Source: Scylla paramamosain (Eukaryota > Arthropoda > Malacostraca > Decapoda > Portunidae). From it: DNA of 64,000 nt. Location of the stretch: positions 766,001 through 830,000 of the forward strand of contig NC_087163.1 of assembly GCF_035594125.1 (NCBI RefSeq), read 5' to 3'. The position numbers and the translations under genes are program-made. Below the pieces are notes generated by a model. That model had not been told where the DNA came from. It was given only the letters and a program-made list of their open reading frames with translations, and did no database searches. Shown here in pieces: positions 35,740-48,039 of the stretch. How positions within the stretch are numbered: position 1 is the stretch's first letter; every line of letters begins with the position of its first letter.

Positions 35740-36810
35740 CCTCTTTCAAACTACATTTAGACAAATTATGGCAAATAAGTCATTACAACTAGTACTGTCT
35801 TAATACTTGATGGTCCCTAGACACAAAGAGGAACCTGGAAGTGACTAACTGTATTGCTGTTAGTTAAAACAGGCCTTTAACTCTTATGTCTAATTCTTTA
35901 ATAGCCACTGAGTTTTCATGTACTTACCAGCAAGATAAACATTCAAGAGACACACTCTTCCAGCACTTTGTCCAGCTTTTCCACAACTTGATGGTTCTTG
36001 CTGCCTTCATGGGCTCTGAACCAGGCTGTGAGAGGCATCCTGCACCTGTTAGTGAGGCAAGTCATCAGTCATCATGAAAACAATCTGCTACTACATCACA
36101 TCTCAGTGACTTCTATCATTGTTTTCATGGTTAATATTTTTCAGAATACATGCTACCATCACATCTACAGAAGTGGTAGATTAATATGCCATACTCACTT
36201 CCACTGTTCTTGTGGAAGGAAGTGAGTGTGAGTGGCAATGCTGCTGGCCGCCATGAGATGCACCACACTGGGGAGCTGCATCACATGGTGCAGTCAGCTT
36301 CAGGGACAGGGACTTTGACAGCCTTGGTTGATAGCCCCCAAGGGGAACATCACCCTCACATCAAACCTACTCACCATCAGAGAAGGACTTTCAGGGGACA
36401 AAACCTTTTGGTCTTAACATACAACTGTCCAACTGGATAAGGATGACTTACTTCAAATATGTTAATTTCTCCTAGTCTAAGTTTTTTTCCTATCTGCTGA
36501 CAGTCTCCTTACAAAATTTTACTTGTAACAGATTGAAGGCAGACCAGAGGACTTACAACTGATGGAAAACACTAAACACTGTTGAAGGAAGTGAAGGAAA
36601 TGTGGCATATTACTCTACTGCTGACCATGACCCTGCCAGCCTTACATGGCACTGACATTCTTACAATAGTCCTCTCACTCATCATTTAAACTCTGGAGTG
36701 TGTTTCTTTACTTGCAATAATGACTCAGATGCCTTTAAAGGAGGAGTATCAAAACATCTGGGGAGCTAAGTGGAAACACTTGTTACTGTCTCTGAAAACA
36801 GTAGCCATTT
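35740..36810. other. Intergenic sequence
   Basis: I see nothing I can name. An open frame at 36186-36440 (+) has no recognisable domain or codon signature. Confidence 0.5.
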
Positions 36811-36814
36811 TTTC

Positions 36815-37085
36815 ACCTATGATCATCTGCTGGTTGCCTAAACAGCCTTTCCCCTCAGAAAGAGCTTAAAAGCTCATAGAGACTAATCTTTGGGTAGGAA
36901 TGAGACCACTCACACACCACACACCAGGACAGCAAAGTCATAAACTCTCAGCTTACATTCCATACCTACTTACTACTTGGTGAACAGGGGCTACACACTA
37001 TGAGGTTCAACCATCTGCCTTGCCACACCCAGGACTTGAATTTGGGCCTTCTTATTTGTAGGCTAAGCATGCTAACCACTATCAA
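36815..37085 (-). repeat. tRNA-derived SINE
   Basis: Read on the minus strand, TAGTGGTTAGCATGCTTAGCC (37081-37061) is an A-box-bearing tRNA head and AATTCAAGTCCTGGG (37042-37028) is the B box. A tail follows with CCCCTGTTCACC, AGTAAGTAGG and GAGTGGTCTCATTCCTACC. I recall this tail from decapod genomes, so the family assignment rests partly on memory. Confidence 0.75.
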
Positions 37086-37640
37086 GAAAAGGAACCACAC
37101 ATGCAAGCAGTGGTTCAGACACAAACATCAACACTTTGTTGTACCAGTGCAGACAAAGGACACTAAAATTTGTAAATGTTTCCTTTTTTTCTGATTCAGT
37201 TAAATAGTATTGAAAACCTTGTGTTTTGTACACAACATCCATCACCCAAGTATAAAAAACTAAATTAGTATCACATGATAATTTCTTAAATGAATCTGCA
37301 TCTCACATGATTCACATTCTACTGTATAATGGTTAGTGATATTGATCTTTAAATAAAGAAACATTTAGTCTCCCTTATACCTATAAACAATACATTCTCT
37401 CTTCCCATCTTGTGATACACTTTCATTAAGGGAATTTCTCATAATGTTTTGCACTCATTAAGGATCCATTCCAACACATCACTCAGCCCCTTCACCTTGT
37501 CTTCTCAAAATGTTTATGACAATTTAACTTCACCTTATGTTGTGTTGGGAGGTAGGCAACCACTTGACATGATTGTTTTAAATAATAAGCTAAAAGGAGA
37601 AGCCTTTAGGCTTATGCAATTTCTTACTTGTGCAATTACT

Positions 37641-37773
37641 TACTCTGTTCATAAACAAATGACCTCTGTGACAGACCAAAGTATATATGTATTTTTCATT
37701 AGGTTTCAGAATATTTGGGAACTTGGTTAAAGATGTGCAATGTCACAGAGGTCATTTGTTTATGAACAGAGTA
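37641..37773. repeat. Perfect 33-bp inverted repeat with 67-bp spacer
   Basis: The left arm 37641-37673 (TACTCTGTTCATAAACAAAT...) is the exact reverse complement of the right arm 37741-37773. No ORF or known element spans it. Confidence 0.95.
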
Positions 37774-37779
37774 CTGAGA

Positions 37780-38265
37780 GGTGGAACCAAGTGTTGCCCA
37801 TGTGAAGTAAATCTGCTTACAGATTATGCCACATGAGAGCTGACCAAAATGTTTTGCAGGTAACATTGTGTTGATTGTAAGGAATGAAAAGGATCTCCAA
37901 AACTAAGCATTGTTTTTTCAGAGACATAGTTAAAAGTAAATGTAAATACATAGAAGAAGGAAGATGATATATAATTTTAAATTTAAGACTGATAGCACAG
38001 TGTAAAATTAAGCTGAATGAAGCAACAGTGGAAAAATTCAAATAAGCTCCATGTGTGGATTTGAGGCAATGCATATAAAGAAGCATGGAAAGAGAGAAAC
38101 CATTACAATAGAGGAAAGGATCTTCGAGCACACAGTGAAAGGAAAGAAATTAAGAAGGCACTGCACAACAGCATAATAGTGCACCACCAAATTACATGAG
38201 AGACAACAATGTGGAGATAAGGTAAAATAAATTTATATTTCAGGTAATGGAACTAAATATTCAAG
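37780..38265. other. Intergenic, AT-rich
   Basis: I see no gene. Confidence 0.5.
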
Positions 38266-38267
38266 AG

Positions 38268-38679
38268 GTTCCACTAGTAATGTGAATAGGATTGATAGAG
38301 AATTTTGCATGTCTGTTAACAAGAACATAATAAAATAAGGGAAGCTGCAAGAAGCCATCTGGCCTACACATGGCAGTGGTGGAGTGGGAGAGGCAGTCTG
38401 TTCATATGGAGAAAATGAGAGGTTATTATATGACAAAGCTCATCATAAAAATGAACCAGTCAAGGAGGGAATTGTTCCACTAGTAATGTGAATAGGATTG
38501 ATAGAGAGTTTTGTGTGTCTGTTAACGAGAACATAATAAAAAATAAGGGAAGCTGCAAGAAGCCATCTGGCCTACACATGGCAGTGGTGGAGTGGGAGAG
38601 GCAGTCTGCTCATATGGAGAAAATGAGAGATTATATGACAAAGCTCATCACAGAAATGAACCAGTCAAGGAGGGAATCC
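38268..38679. repeat. 206-bp direct tandem duplication
   Basis: Two adjacent copies (38268-38473 and 38474-38679) are about 95% identical, both starting GTTCCACTAGTAATGTGAAT and ending CCAGTCAAGGAGGGAAT. The duplication lies about 280 bp downstream of the Nudix gene's stop codon. Confidence 0.92.
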
Positions 38680-38962
38680 CCAGTTTTCTTATTCTATCCC
38701 TTTTTAGTCATGTTTTATGAAATATAGAGATACTTATATGACATCCCAAGGCCCCACGCTGGTTATATGGTCAGCTGAGTGTACAACAAGTCACAGTATA
38801 CAATGCAGTGATGGTAAGGTTACCATATCCCTGTATACAACAGTTTATAAATGATACAAAATCTTATCAATCAGTATGTATATATTTCCATGTACATATA
38901 TTACACAGTCCATTCTATACAAGCCTCAGAGCAAACTGCCCTCCTCCTCCTCCTCCTCCTTC

Positions 38963-39676
38963 TCAGGCTCGTAGTGGTGGTATGTGCCTCAGGTGGTGGG
39001 AGTAGAGGCCTGGAAGAAGGGCAGTGAGTGTCATGTGGGTGAGGATGGCCGTGAGGCCCCACACCCGGGGCTCAGTGCCCAGGAACACTGGAAGGGTGTA
39101 CCCAGGGGGAAATTTGGTAGAACGAAATTGAGTCTGACGCACAAAGACAGGATGGCAGAGGTTTTTGAGGGAGGCAGCTATGACAGCCTCCACCTCCCCA
39201 GGGCTGAGGGTGAAGGCAGCAGGGTTCAGGTGCCCCACATAGGCCAGCACCCCCACCACATGGGTACCCTCTGCACGGCTTGGTATAGGAGGCAGCGTCC
39301 CAAGCACTTCCACATTCTCTCCTGTAACAAGTCCAACCTCTTCATGGGCTTCCCTCAGAGCTGTGTGCACCTCGTCCCTATCCTCTGGGTCCACCTTGCC
39401 CCCAGGAAAGCACATCTCGCCAGCATGGGCATCCAGGGAGAGGCAGCGCAGTGTGTACAGCAAACTCAACTCTCCCTCAACATGGCATAGAGGCACCAAC
39501 ACAGCTGCTCTCGGCTTGCCACCCTTCAGGTCCCGCAGCCGAGGACTCTTTGTCTTCGCCAGGCGCACCTTCAAACTGTTCTTGTTCTCCTCTGACAGAA
39601 CAGTCTCAAAAGAGAGGCTGGCAGTGGCCATCCCTCTGGTCGGTGTGGCAGCCAGCCACATAGCTGCTTGACACAT
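38963..39676 (-). CDS. Nudix hydrolase, CoA diphosphatase group (NUDT8-like)
   Basis: The protein is predicted to hydrolyse the diphosphate of coenzyme A and its derivatives, giving 3',5'-ADP and acyl-phosphopantetheine; NUDT8 acts in mitochondria. The 237-aa frame carries the group's signature LLYTLRCLSLDAHAGEMCFPGG (residues 72-93, spaced as in NUDT7/NUDT8). It runs into the Nudix helix with TALREAHEEVGL (104-115), including the metal-binding glutamates, and a C-terminal GYTLPVFLG..RVWGLTA motif (192-210). The ATG at 39676 follows an in-frame TGA and a CTGACAG acceptor, so a 5' non-coding or alternative first exon is possible; Met16 is another candidate start. No obvious peroxisomal C-terminal signal is present (ends PLRA), which favours NUDT8 over NUDT7. 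No introns are seen. Confidence 0.92.
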   Translation of the reverse strand: MCQAAMWLAATPTRGMATASLSFETVLSEENKNSLKVRLAKTKSPRLRDLKGGKPRAAVLVPLCHVEGELSLLYTLRCLSLDAHAGEMCFPGGKVDPEDRDEVHTALREAHEEVGLVTGENVEVLGTLPPIPSRAEGTHVVGVLAYVGHLNPAAFTLSPGEVEAVIAASLKNLCHPVFVRQTQFRSTKFPPGYTLPVFLGTEPRVWGLTAILTHMTLTALLPGLYSHHLRHIPPLRA

Positions 39677-39699
39677 CTGTCAGACAAGACAAAGGTAAG

Positions 39700-42600
39700 G
39701 CAGAGCCTCATTGGCATGGACATCCACAGCACATTACCAACCACAACACTAGGCTGACCACGCATCTTCTTCCATGTGTTATGGCTAGAACTCCTTAATG
39801 TCATCATGTTACTAACACTGTCTCCTGCTGCTGCTGCAGAGGCATCTGAGCTACATGTAAAGAGCTCAGGCTCCTCCAGAGGACCAGCAATACTGTTCTT
39901 TATTATTCTTTGTAATAATAAATTACATGATAATAAACTGTGCTAGTCACTTTCAATGAGTTTTGAACTGACTTCACTAACAGCATGAAAGACTAAGAAA
40001 CTGTTTCAAGCAACATAATAGCGTTATTTATTGTTTTCTGCAGATACTACATGAGGTACCGATAAATGCATAGACAATTAACCACAATGATTATCACATT
40101 ATTACACATGTGTGGTTTACTGCATATGAAGCCTTATCAAAAAGGATGAAAATGCAGCTTTTCATTAATACAATAAAGAGGAGATGAATTACAGTCTGAA
40201 TTAACATTAACTTTTCAATGATATGCTTTCAAGTAGATTTCTTTTACATGATGCAAAACTGTTCAAAGAAATATGACAGAGTAGTACAGTACATCAAAAC
40301 ACTTTAGAAAATGATGTAATGCATGACAGCCCAAGATGATGCCTGCATACCACTCATGGAACAATGAAGCTGGCCTATGATGCAGTCATTGTGTTGGTTA
40401 TAATCACCAATGATCCAGTTATCAAAAAACACCTGAACAACTTCCATTTCTATATTTTAAGCATTTCCACATTTGACTCTATTTGCATATTTGAATTGCT
40501 TTGTGTTAGTGCTCCCAGGTTTACTTGGGCTTCCATCCTTTACTACTCATCTTGATTCAATGCCTGTTTAATCCACTTCCCTATGCTTCCATGTGTCAGG
40601 ATGAGGACCACTGTCACTGCTCCTTATGTTGCTAACACTGGGCACGGAAATTATCATCATTTACAGTATATCACAGGTCATGTCCAGCTACCACACAATC
40701 AAACAGCAATCAAATCAACATCAAGGCAAACTGAGATCTTTGTGATGGCTCAAAACATGACTCCCTACTTGGCTGGAAGGAAATTCCTGCCTTACCATAA
40801 AGGAGAACACACATTAAATAAAATAATGATGAATTTGTTTTCACTTACTCCTCATGTAAAATAATGGTGAATTTGTTTTCACTTACTCCTCATGTACAGC
40901 ATTGTGTGAGACTGATGATGAATGAATCAGGGCATGTGGAGAAGCAAATTGCATTTAGCTTTACAGTTATCCTACACTGCATGCAAAACTGTGGCATGCA
41001 GTTGCTTGCAACCACTCATGTGATGTAGATGTAGCTTTCAGTGTAAGCACAGTGGAAATATCACTATAGGATTGATTCTGACGTGTTAATGGGCAATACA
41101 CTTTCTCTGATAATAAAATAATGCTTTGCAAGGAACCACATGTAAATAGTATGGAGACTGACAAACTTATTAAGAAGGAATCCCAGATCAGGAGCAATGA
41201 TGGGCTGGGGATTGTCATGGTGCAGCAACCACTCACAAGATCTGGTCTCATGCACTCAAATGTATCACAAAAATTATATGGAGCCTCTTGGTAGTACTCA
41301 TGCTGCTTTGTTAATCCATTCAATGCAACCACTATATACATATAAACTGTGGTCTGGAGTTTACCTGTGGACAGTACCACCACCATATATACACATCCAC
41401 AATATAAAACATTCATAATTCTAAAAATTATGATTGTATGATTGTAACATACTGATATCACATGGCTGAGTGAAAAAATTGAAAACTGGCCAACAGTGAG
41501 CCAGAAGTCACTCTTGGCTGGCACTGGGTGGTTAATAATCTGGCCACCTGCTGTGCATTCATGATGCACAACACTGTGTGAGTAAAAAACAAGAAACAAT
41601 ATTACTCCACTCCTCACATGCCTTGCCTTCTTTGACTTTAGTGACCACTGGGACTTCAACTGCAACTACAGAGGCTTGGTTTCTGGGTCTTGTCCCACAT
41701 ACCCAGCATTCCCCATTCACAAAGTCAGGATCCATGTTGGCTCTCCAGTATCTCTTGTGAAACGTTGAGGTGAACTTATGGAGCCCTTTCAAAAGCAAGT
41801 TCAACACAAACTTCATAGCCACTACATGTCCCCAAATCTTCAGTAAAAATAGTGTATGCAGTGCTATCATTCATCCTAAAGCTATCATCACTTCATCTGA
41901 CAATCAACCAATGATCTTCCACAGTCAACTTATGTACCTGATTAATGAGCCACTGTCATAGCTTGCTGATGGCTAACAAATGTTCGTCACTGCTAAGTGA
42001 AGCTTGTCCATCTTTATAGGATAAGCATTTGTCACTTTGTATCATGCCCATAGCAGCATTGCCAAACTCTGCTAAATTATATAAATTGTTTCACCTTAGT
42101 TATCACCAAGCTTCTGGCAAAACTTGATGCACCAACATTCCTGAATGTGTTACACAACATGCACACCAGCAGTCTGGCAGGAACTGACTAACCTAATCAC
42201 ACTGCAAAATCTACAATATGCCCAATAAATTTTACAACCACACTTGACACAAGTTTCCTTTCTTAACTCCACCTACTTTCCAAGAAATTAAAAAAACAAG
42301 GATATTTCGTGTAAGATATTTTGTCTATCATGAAGAGAAAAGAATATGACAAAATTATTTAGAATGCTCATGGAGGAATGGAAGGCAATGATGACATTAG
42401 AAAGTTTTCTACAAAGCGCTGAAGTGAAACACCCGATGGAAATCATTAAAGGAGAAAATGAGGAGAGACAATAGTGACTACCTAGGATAATGACGATAAT
42501 GATTTTTTTTTTCTTTTACAAAGGGTTACAGTGTATTTCAAATAGCAAGACCTTTTGATCCTCAGCAAGCAGTCTGATTTCAACACAATATGCTAACAAC

Positions 42601-42740
42601 AGTATGGAACAAGAGAAAGAAGGTATAATCTATAGCTACTAGTGTTTGTTGGGGAAGATTTAAATGTTTGTAGATGTGGTAGTGTTGTGTGTATAGCGTA
42701 TGTAGGTGGAGGCACAGTGTGGTGTAGTGATGGTGACTGA
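39700..42740. other. Intergenic sequence
   Basis: No gene is confirmed. A 103-codon minus-strand frame at 41870-41559 contains GECWVCGTRPRNQ and may be a remnant of a transposase or an exon, but I cannot identify it. A 38-bp direct repeat lies at about 40820-40896. Confidence 0.5.
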
Positions 42741-42747
42741 AACCCAC

Positions 42748-42875
42748 CTTATTCCTGAGGTCCAAAGCTCTTCTATGCCTCCTCTGTATACTGTGCCTTG
42801 CCTCCTCCACTCCAAGGGCATGGCTCACCCTCCTTGACATACTCCCCAGCCAGCCCCCAGCCACTTCTGTGACAC
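42748..42875 (-). CDS. Orphan coding-exon candidate
   Basis: A 128-nt segment on the minus strand is flanked by a good acceptor (TATCTTTGCAG) and donor (AATAAG|GTGGGT). It reads openly in one frame as VTEVAGGWLGSMSRRVSHAL followed by GVEEARHSIQRRHRRALDLR and NK, entering in phase 1 and leaving in phase 0. The sequence is Arg-rich and looks like real protein. I do not recognise the family and found no partner exons nearby. It could belong to a gene whose other exons are widely spaced. Confidence 0.4.
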
Positions 42876-43034
42876 CTGCAAAGATACAAACACACCTGCA
42901 CTCCTCTTGTTTCTTTGGCTGACCATCCAGGGACTGAACCAGTGTAAGCAATGGAATAGGTTCACACTGACGACTCTATGATGAAAGGTTTGCCTCAATC
43001 ATTCTTTGTCACCATTAATCCATGTATTGATTCA

Positions 43035-43040
<6 letters not shown>

Positions 43041-43073
<33 letters not shown>
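43041..43073. repeat. Short (CT)n microsatellite
   Basis: About 16 CT units. Confidence 0.95.
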
Positions 43074-43077
<4 letters not shown>

Positions 43078-44046
43078 CTGGGAACAAAAGGGTATCCAGT
43101 CTATAGCATAACAATCTTGGCATATCAGCAAATTGAAGGAGACAGTCAAATCCCTAACATTTAAACACATTTTGTTATTGCACAGGTCAGTTTTAGTTCC
43201 CAAGCCTGGTACACCATTTGAAAGCAAACTAATTCACAAAATAAGACAGCAACTTGCCATGTGGTGCAGTGCTAAATTATACAGTCAACACTATATAAAG
43301 TGTGCATGAAAAGCACATTCTGCCATTTCTAGTTTCTTTAACTGTTGAATTTATTCATTCACTGCAGTCTTTATAATGACTACATTCAATCCACTCAAAA
43401 ATCAAGATTTGAGACAGAAGCACCACAAAATCTGCTGACCACAACTACCAACACTACAGCTTGTGATTATTTACAAAAAAAATTGCAGTTACAAATAAGA
43501 CATAAAATGTAACAAGTTACAGAAACAAGTAGTACATAAACAATTACAATATTACATTTTCAATCCATTTCCCATTTTTTCATACTTTTGCAATAGGAAT
43601 TTAAAATTTAGATGTTGGACTGCAGTTATGGCTTGTGGTTGTGGAATCTTCCCTCCAAGCTCCTCTGCCAGGTGTGGTTATGGAAGGCTAGGTTCAAGGT
43701 AGCAAAGCTGTGACTGTAGACTGATTTAATTAATACTGTAGCATTCACCACTGGCTGACACACAAGTTGGAAAGATTAAGGCATCAGAGGAAGTGACCAC
43801 TTCTCTGTTTACAGACAAAACATGAAAATGGCTCCAGGGTCTACCACTGATGTATTGTTACTGAAGCTTGACACCAGAAACTTTTGGCTTCCCATGGTGG
43901 TGGTGGTGGTGGTGGTTGAGATGAAATACACTACATACCAAGCCACTTACCTGTCATCTGTTGAAGGACTCTTGGCATGATACATCCAAAAGCTTGACTT
44001 CTTGACACCCACATTTGTTTGGCCTGCAACAAAGGACACATTAACT

Positions 44047-44049
<3 letters not shown>

Positions 44050-44123
<74 letters not shown>
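44050..44123. repeat. (CT)n microsatellite
   Basis: A pure array of about 36 units. Confidence 0.97.
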
Positions 44124-44125
<2 letters not shown>

Positions 44126-44699
44126 GACAAACTCAGTGAGTCATCATCCAGTCTTCTAAAGCCTATGTCTCCTCCAAACACCAAACTGCTTCACAAAGAT
44201 GGATTCTTTTTTTATCAGTAATCTACAGCTATTAAACAAGTGACCATTACTGACACAGACAGATAGGCAGTTAGTGGGGCCACTTCTTAGTTCCCTACCA
44301 CTTCCTATGGTTAATATAGGTTAATGAACTTGCAAGGAGGTCTTTCATGGCCCAGCTGGAAATTAAGAAAAAATATGCCCAAGTTAAGATAAAGGCCCAG
44401 CAGAGGGAGGCCTAGGGAAGAACAGCCTCCTTAGCTAAGAGATAAGAAATTTTGTCTTCTTTTACCCTATGCACAGCAAGTTGGGAGCCTGTCAGGCTGG
44501 GGTCAGGTGAGGAGGTGGAGAAATGAAAGCCTAAATACAGAAAAAAAATAACAAATTTTAAGGAAATTTTCTTAGATTGTCTGTTAGATGTAGTTCACTC
44601 CCCAATTGAAACCCTCACTTTCCCAACCCTTGGGTTGCCCTGAAGGGTATCAATTTAAATTATTATACCAGTCAGTATTCACAAGCCAAGAGGGTAGCC

Positions 44700-45105
44700 A
44701 ACCAGGTAAGAGTACCATGTAAGGTCATCCTGGCTACCTTTGGCAGAAATCAAATCAGCCACTTTCCTGCTCAAGTTGGCCATAGTAATAACAAGTTCAG
44801 CCACAGATTCACTCAGAGACCTAATTAGATCACCACCACAACCAGGAGCAGAAGAAGTAGCAGAATCACACTGTTGACATCAATTTAACATTCTTAATCA
44901 CGTTCAATAATGTGTTTTATAAGTACTAGCGGGATGCCAGATCAAGGTACAGTGTCGTGACACCAGTTACTGCAAGTATCATAGGCAATGGCATCCTCAT
45001 TGTTGACTGCTTCACAACAAATAGCACAAGAGAAGGACAACACATATCCTTCACTTCAGGTCGAGGCAAAGACTTACTTTTAGCACCACACCCTGCCATT
45101 ATTAC
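44700..45105 (-). mobile_element. LINE ORF1 remnant with PHD-like zinc finger and coiled coil
   Basis: A minus-strand start MAGCGAKSKSLPRPEVKD is followed, after a frameshift, by CAICCEAVNNEDAIAYDTCS and NWCH, the Cys/His spacing of a PHD finger. A heptad-like stretch SLSESVAELVITMANLSRKV follows near 44830-44770. This order (PHD finger, then coiled coil) is seen in ORF1 proteins of some CR1/Jockey-type LINEs. The frame is interrupted. Confidence 0.5.
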
Positions 45106-45311
45106 TTGATATAAAATACTACCAAACCATAAAACACCACAATACTAAACCAATACTCGCCACCACAACACTACATAAAACACACCACAACACTAAAAAC
45201 ATAAAACTCGGCACCACAACGCTGCAAAGATATAAACAATGACACCACAACACTAAGAATAGTTTTAAAATACTGATGAACCACACTAAGAACTACTAAC
45301 ACACTAAAATG

Positions 45312-45720
45312 TCAGCAATACAATGTAATAAACAAAATAGAAAGGAGCAGAAAATCACACGTCAAGACACGGCAACTACCGACCACCGTCGGTGGTCCCT
45401 CAGCCTTTGATGTTTCCAGGTGTTTCAAAGCCAGCATGATGCACTTCTTACACCACCATGGCTCCTCCTTGTTTTCCAGAAGCTCCTCATATCTTTCCTC
45501 ACTAACTCCCTTACATTTGGCGTGGAACCAGCCTCGGCACACCTCACAACACCATCCTGACCGTCCTGAACCTCACTCCTGCAGCGGTCACGTAACATTT
45601 TATTTTCTTCACTCTCCTCTCTTGTACACTCCTCACACTTCACCTCTTTACAAAGTGTGACAAAGGCGTTACACTCCTTGCATCTCTTCCTTCTCACCAA
45701 TTTCGTTGCGACTAATTACC
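45312..45720 (-). mobile_element. PHD-finger ORF1-like fragment, one frameshift
   Basis: RKRCKECNAFVTLCKEVKCEEC and an acidic linker are followed, after one frameshift near 45550, by CEVCRGWFHAKCKGV and WWCKKC, a C4HC3-type finger. It probably comes from ORF1 of a non-LTR element like the neighbour at 44700-45105; a host PHD-finger gene is the alternative. A TAG in-frame upstream and the lack of good splice sites favour a transposon relic. Confidence 0.5.
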
Positions 45721-45750
45721 TTAAAAATGTGGTGGAGCTTTACAAATGTA

Positions 45751-45751
45751 C

Positions 45752-45786
<35 letters not shown>
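45751..45786. repeat. Short (CT)n microsatellite
   Basis: About 18 CT units just upstream of the PHD-finger fragment. Confidence 0.95.
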
Positions 45787-45790
<4 letters not shown>

Positions 45791-45909
45791 CTTATTGTCT
45801 TTACAACAGCTCCAGAGCTCCTCCTTCAAGGCCTTCAAGTTGATCTTCATCTTGATATTCAGGTGGCTCAGGCTTTTAGAACGCCAATTCAAGTGTAAGG
45901 TAAAATAGA

Positions 45910-47780
45910 TAAAAAAAAAGAATAAATAACAGTATCCAACACAACGCTCATTCCTACACTCTCTCCTGGAACTACTAGTTCACTGCCTTAATCATCCTTT
46001 CAATCATCTCTGTACAGTCTACAGTCCCAGCCAGTCTCTTCCTGTCTTCCCCACTCTCATTCATAGTATACCCTCACTCATTCTTCAGAATTACTTGCAT
46101 CATCTCTCTCCTGTCTTTTATATCTCACACTCCAGCGTCACATGTTACACGATCTCATTCTCTCTCATATCACACATCTGGAACACTTTGCTGCAGGATT
46201 CACAGCATCTATAATTTCTTGCATTCACATTCATACACTGTCCTCGCTCAAAAGAGATCACCACCCAGGCTTCCCTCCATTTTTCATACATTGGGGCCTC
46301 TCTCTTTGCACCACTCCTCTTGCGTTCCAACTCATTCTTTCATTCATTCACACACACACACACAAACACACACTATTTCATCTATCTCGCTGTTCCACTT
46401 TCTCACATCCTACTCTAACCTCTTTCTGTTTCTATTAATCGTTCTCCAGTCATACACAATGCGTCTTCCCTCAGATGGTCAGTACTCACACCCAATTACT
46501 GTCATTCTAATATCTTGACACACTTCTTCCCTCACTTGCTACTCCTTATGGTCTACAGATACACTTTGCTTCCTTATCTTGCACCCTCCATTTGCTCCAG
46601 TTTTGTTTTATACCTCAAGGTTTTCATACACCTTTCTGTAAATACACTTCATCCCATATCACCTCTCAAAGCTACAACAGCTGCATACTTTGGTGCCTTC
46701 CGTGCCATCCTTGCTATGGTATTTTGCCCTACTTCCAACTCACCTAGCTCATTCCATGCAATCACAACCATACCATAGAATACTCAGGACAGTCACACTC
46801 ATCCACATATCTCACAGAATGTATTTATTTGCTCTCATCCTTGCCACACTTCCTGATTCACCATGCTAATCTTTTCATTCTTTGCCTTACACAACCATCT
46901 GATCTATTTACAAACAGGAAAGGCTGCTCTCTGCCAGTGAAACACAAAAATGTGTCATGATGAAATGAAGAATGATGTTCTCTATTATGAAGCAGTGGGA
47001 AATTAATGTTATAAATACAGAATTTTGACATGGCCAAGGATCATGCCCATATATGATAGGCCAGAAAGACAAACCTGAGGTGACGACCATAAGGTATCTC
47101 GTGGCCAGTCCAATTGTCACTCATCTTACTCCATCCTGTCACGGCATTACATGACTCTCCTCCTAAATTGATATATGGTGTTTTGTTAATTTAAGAGAGT
47201 AACATAAGTATCTGAAGAATCCAAGGCATGCCACAGGAAAGCTTGATAATGGTCTTTAAAAAGTTTACAAGAGTATGGAAAGAAGGCTTTGCTCTATGTA
47301 TATTTTCTCTCTCTCTCTGTGGTAATGAATCTCATTTCCTGGCTGACTCAACTACATGTATACCACACCATCCCAAGCTTATACTAGGCTTCATCCCACT
47401 CTTTTACCAAATCTTTACAAGACCATCCCTTAGACCATCATGCTACTAATATCACAACTGAATGAAAACTACATTCTCTAATTGCAGGTGTCTGAGGCAA
47501 CTGCCAGCATTCACTTTTATCTTTCCTCTGACTTTCTCCGTCATCAATTTCATTTCAAAGTTGGTAGCTGCATCTGTGCACAACATATATGTAACTTGGT
47601 CTCGTACCCATGCTCTTGAAGCTTCAAAATTTTACATCTGGCTAAGATTTCAGTGTCACTCTCACCAAACTCATCTGTGCTGTGGATCTCTCACCTCACT
47701 TCTATCCACCACTTCCTCATCCACTTAACAATGCTAGGATGCTCAACATTGCCCTCCAGTTGCTTCCTTACCTGTGAAGC
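45910..47780. other. Intergenic sequence
   Basis: CT-rich sequence without a supported gene; a short CA tract lies at about 46350-46372. Confidence 0.5.
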
Positions 47781-47799
47781 ATGATGACCCTTGAGCAGG

Positions 47800-48030
47800 A
47801 GGGATCACCATTCTTCACCACATTCCAGGCAGCAACAGGAGGGACCACCATCCTTCACTACATGTTGGGCAGCAACAGGTGGGGCCACCATCCTTCACCA
47901 CAGGCTGGGCAGCAACAGGAGGGGCCACCATCCTTCACCACAGGCTGGGCAGCAACAGGATGGGCCACCATCCTTAACCACAGGTTAGGAAGCAACAGGA
48001 GGGGCCACCATCCTTCACCACAGGTTGGAA
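47800..48030. repeat. 40-bp minisatellite, about 5.7 copies
   Basis: The unit reads GGGCAGCAACAGG, GGGGCCACCATCCTTCAC, CACAGGCT and repeats every 40 bp with substitutions. Because 40 is not a multiple of 3, open frames across it shift repeat register and are not evidence for a protein. Confidence 0.93.
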
Positions 48031-48039
48031 AGTGAAGTC

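Noticed and set aside
39571..39807. Alternative upstream first exon for the Nudix gene (starts MMTLRSSSHNTWKKM)
   Set aside because: The only nearby donor would join it out of frame with the Nudix domain.
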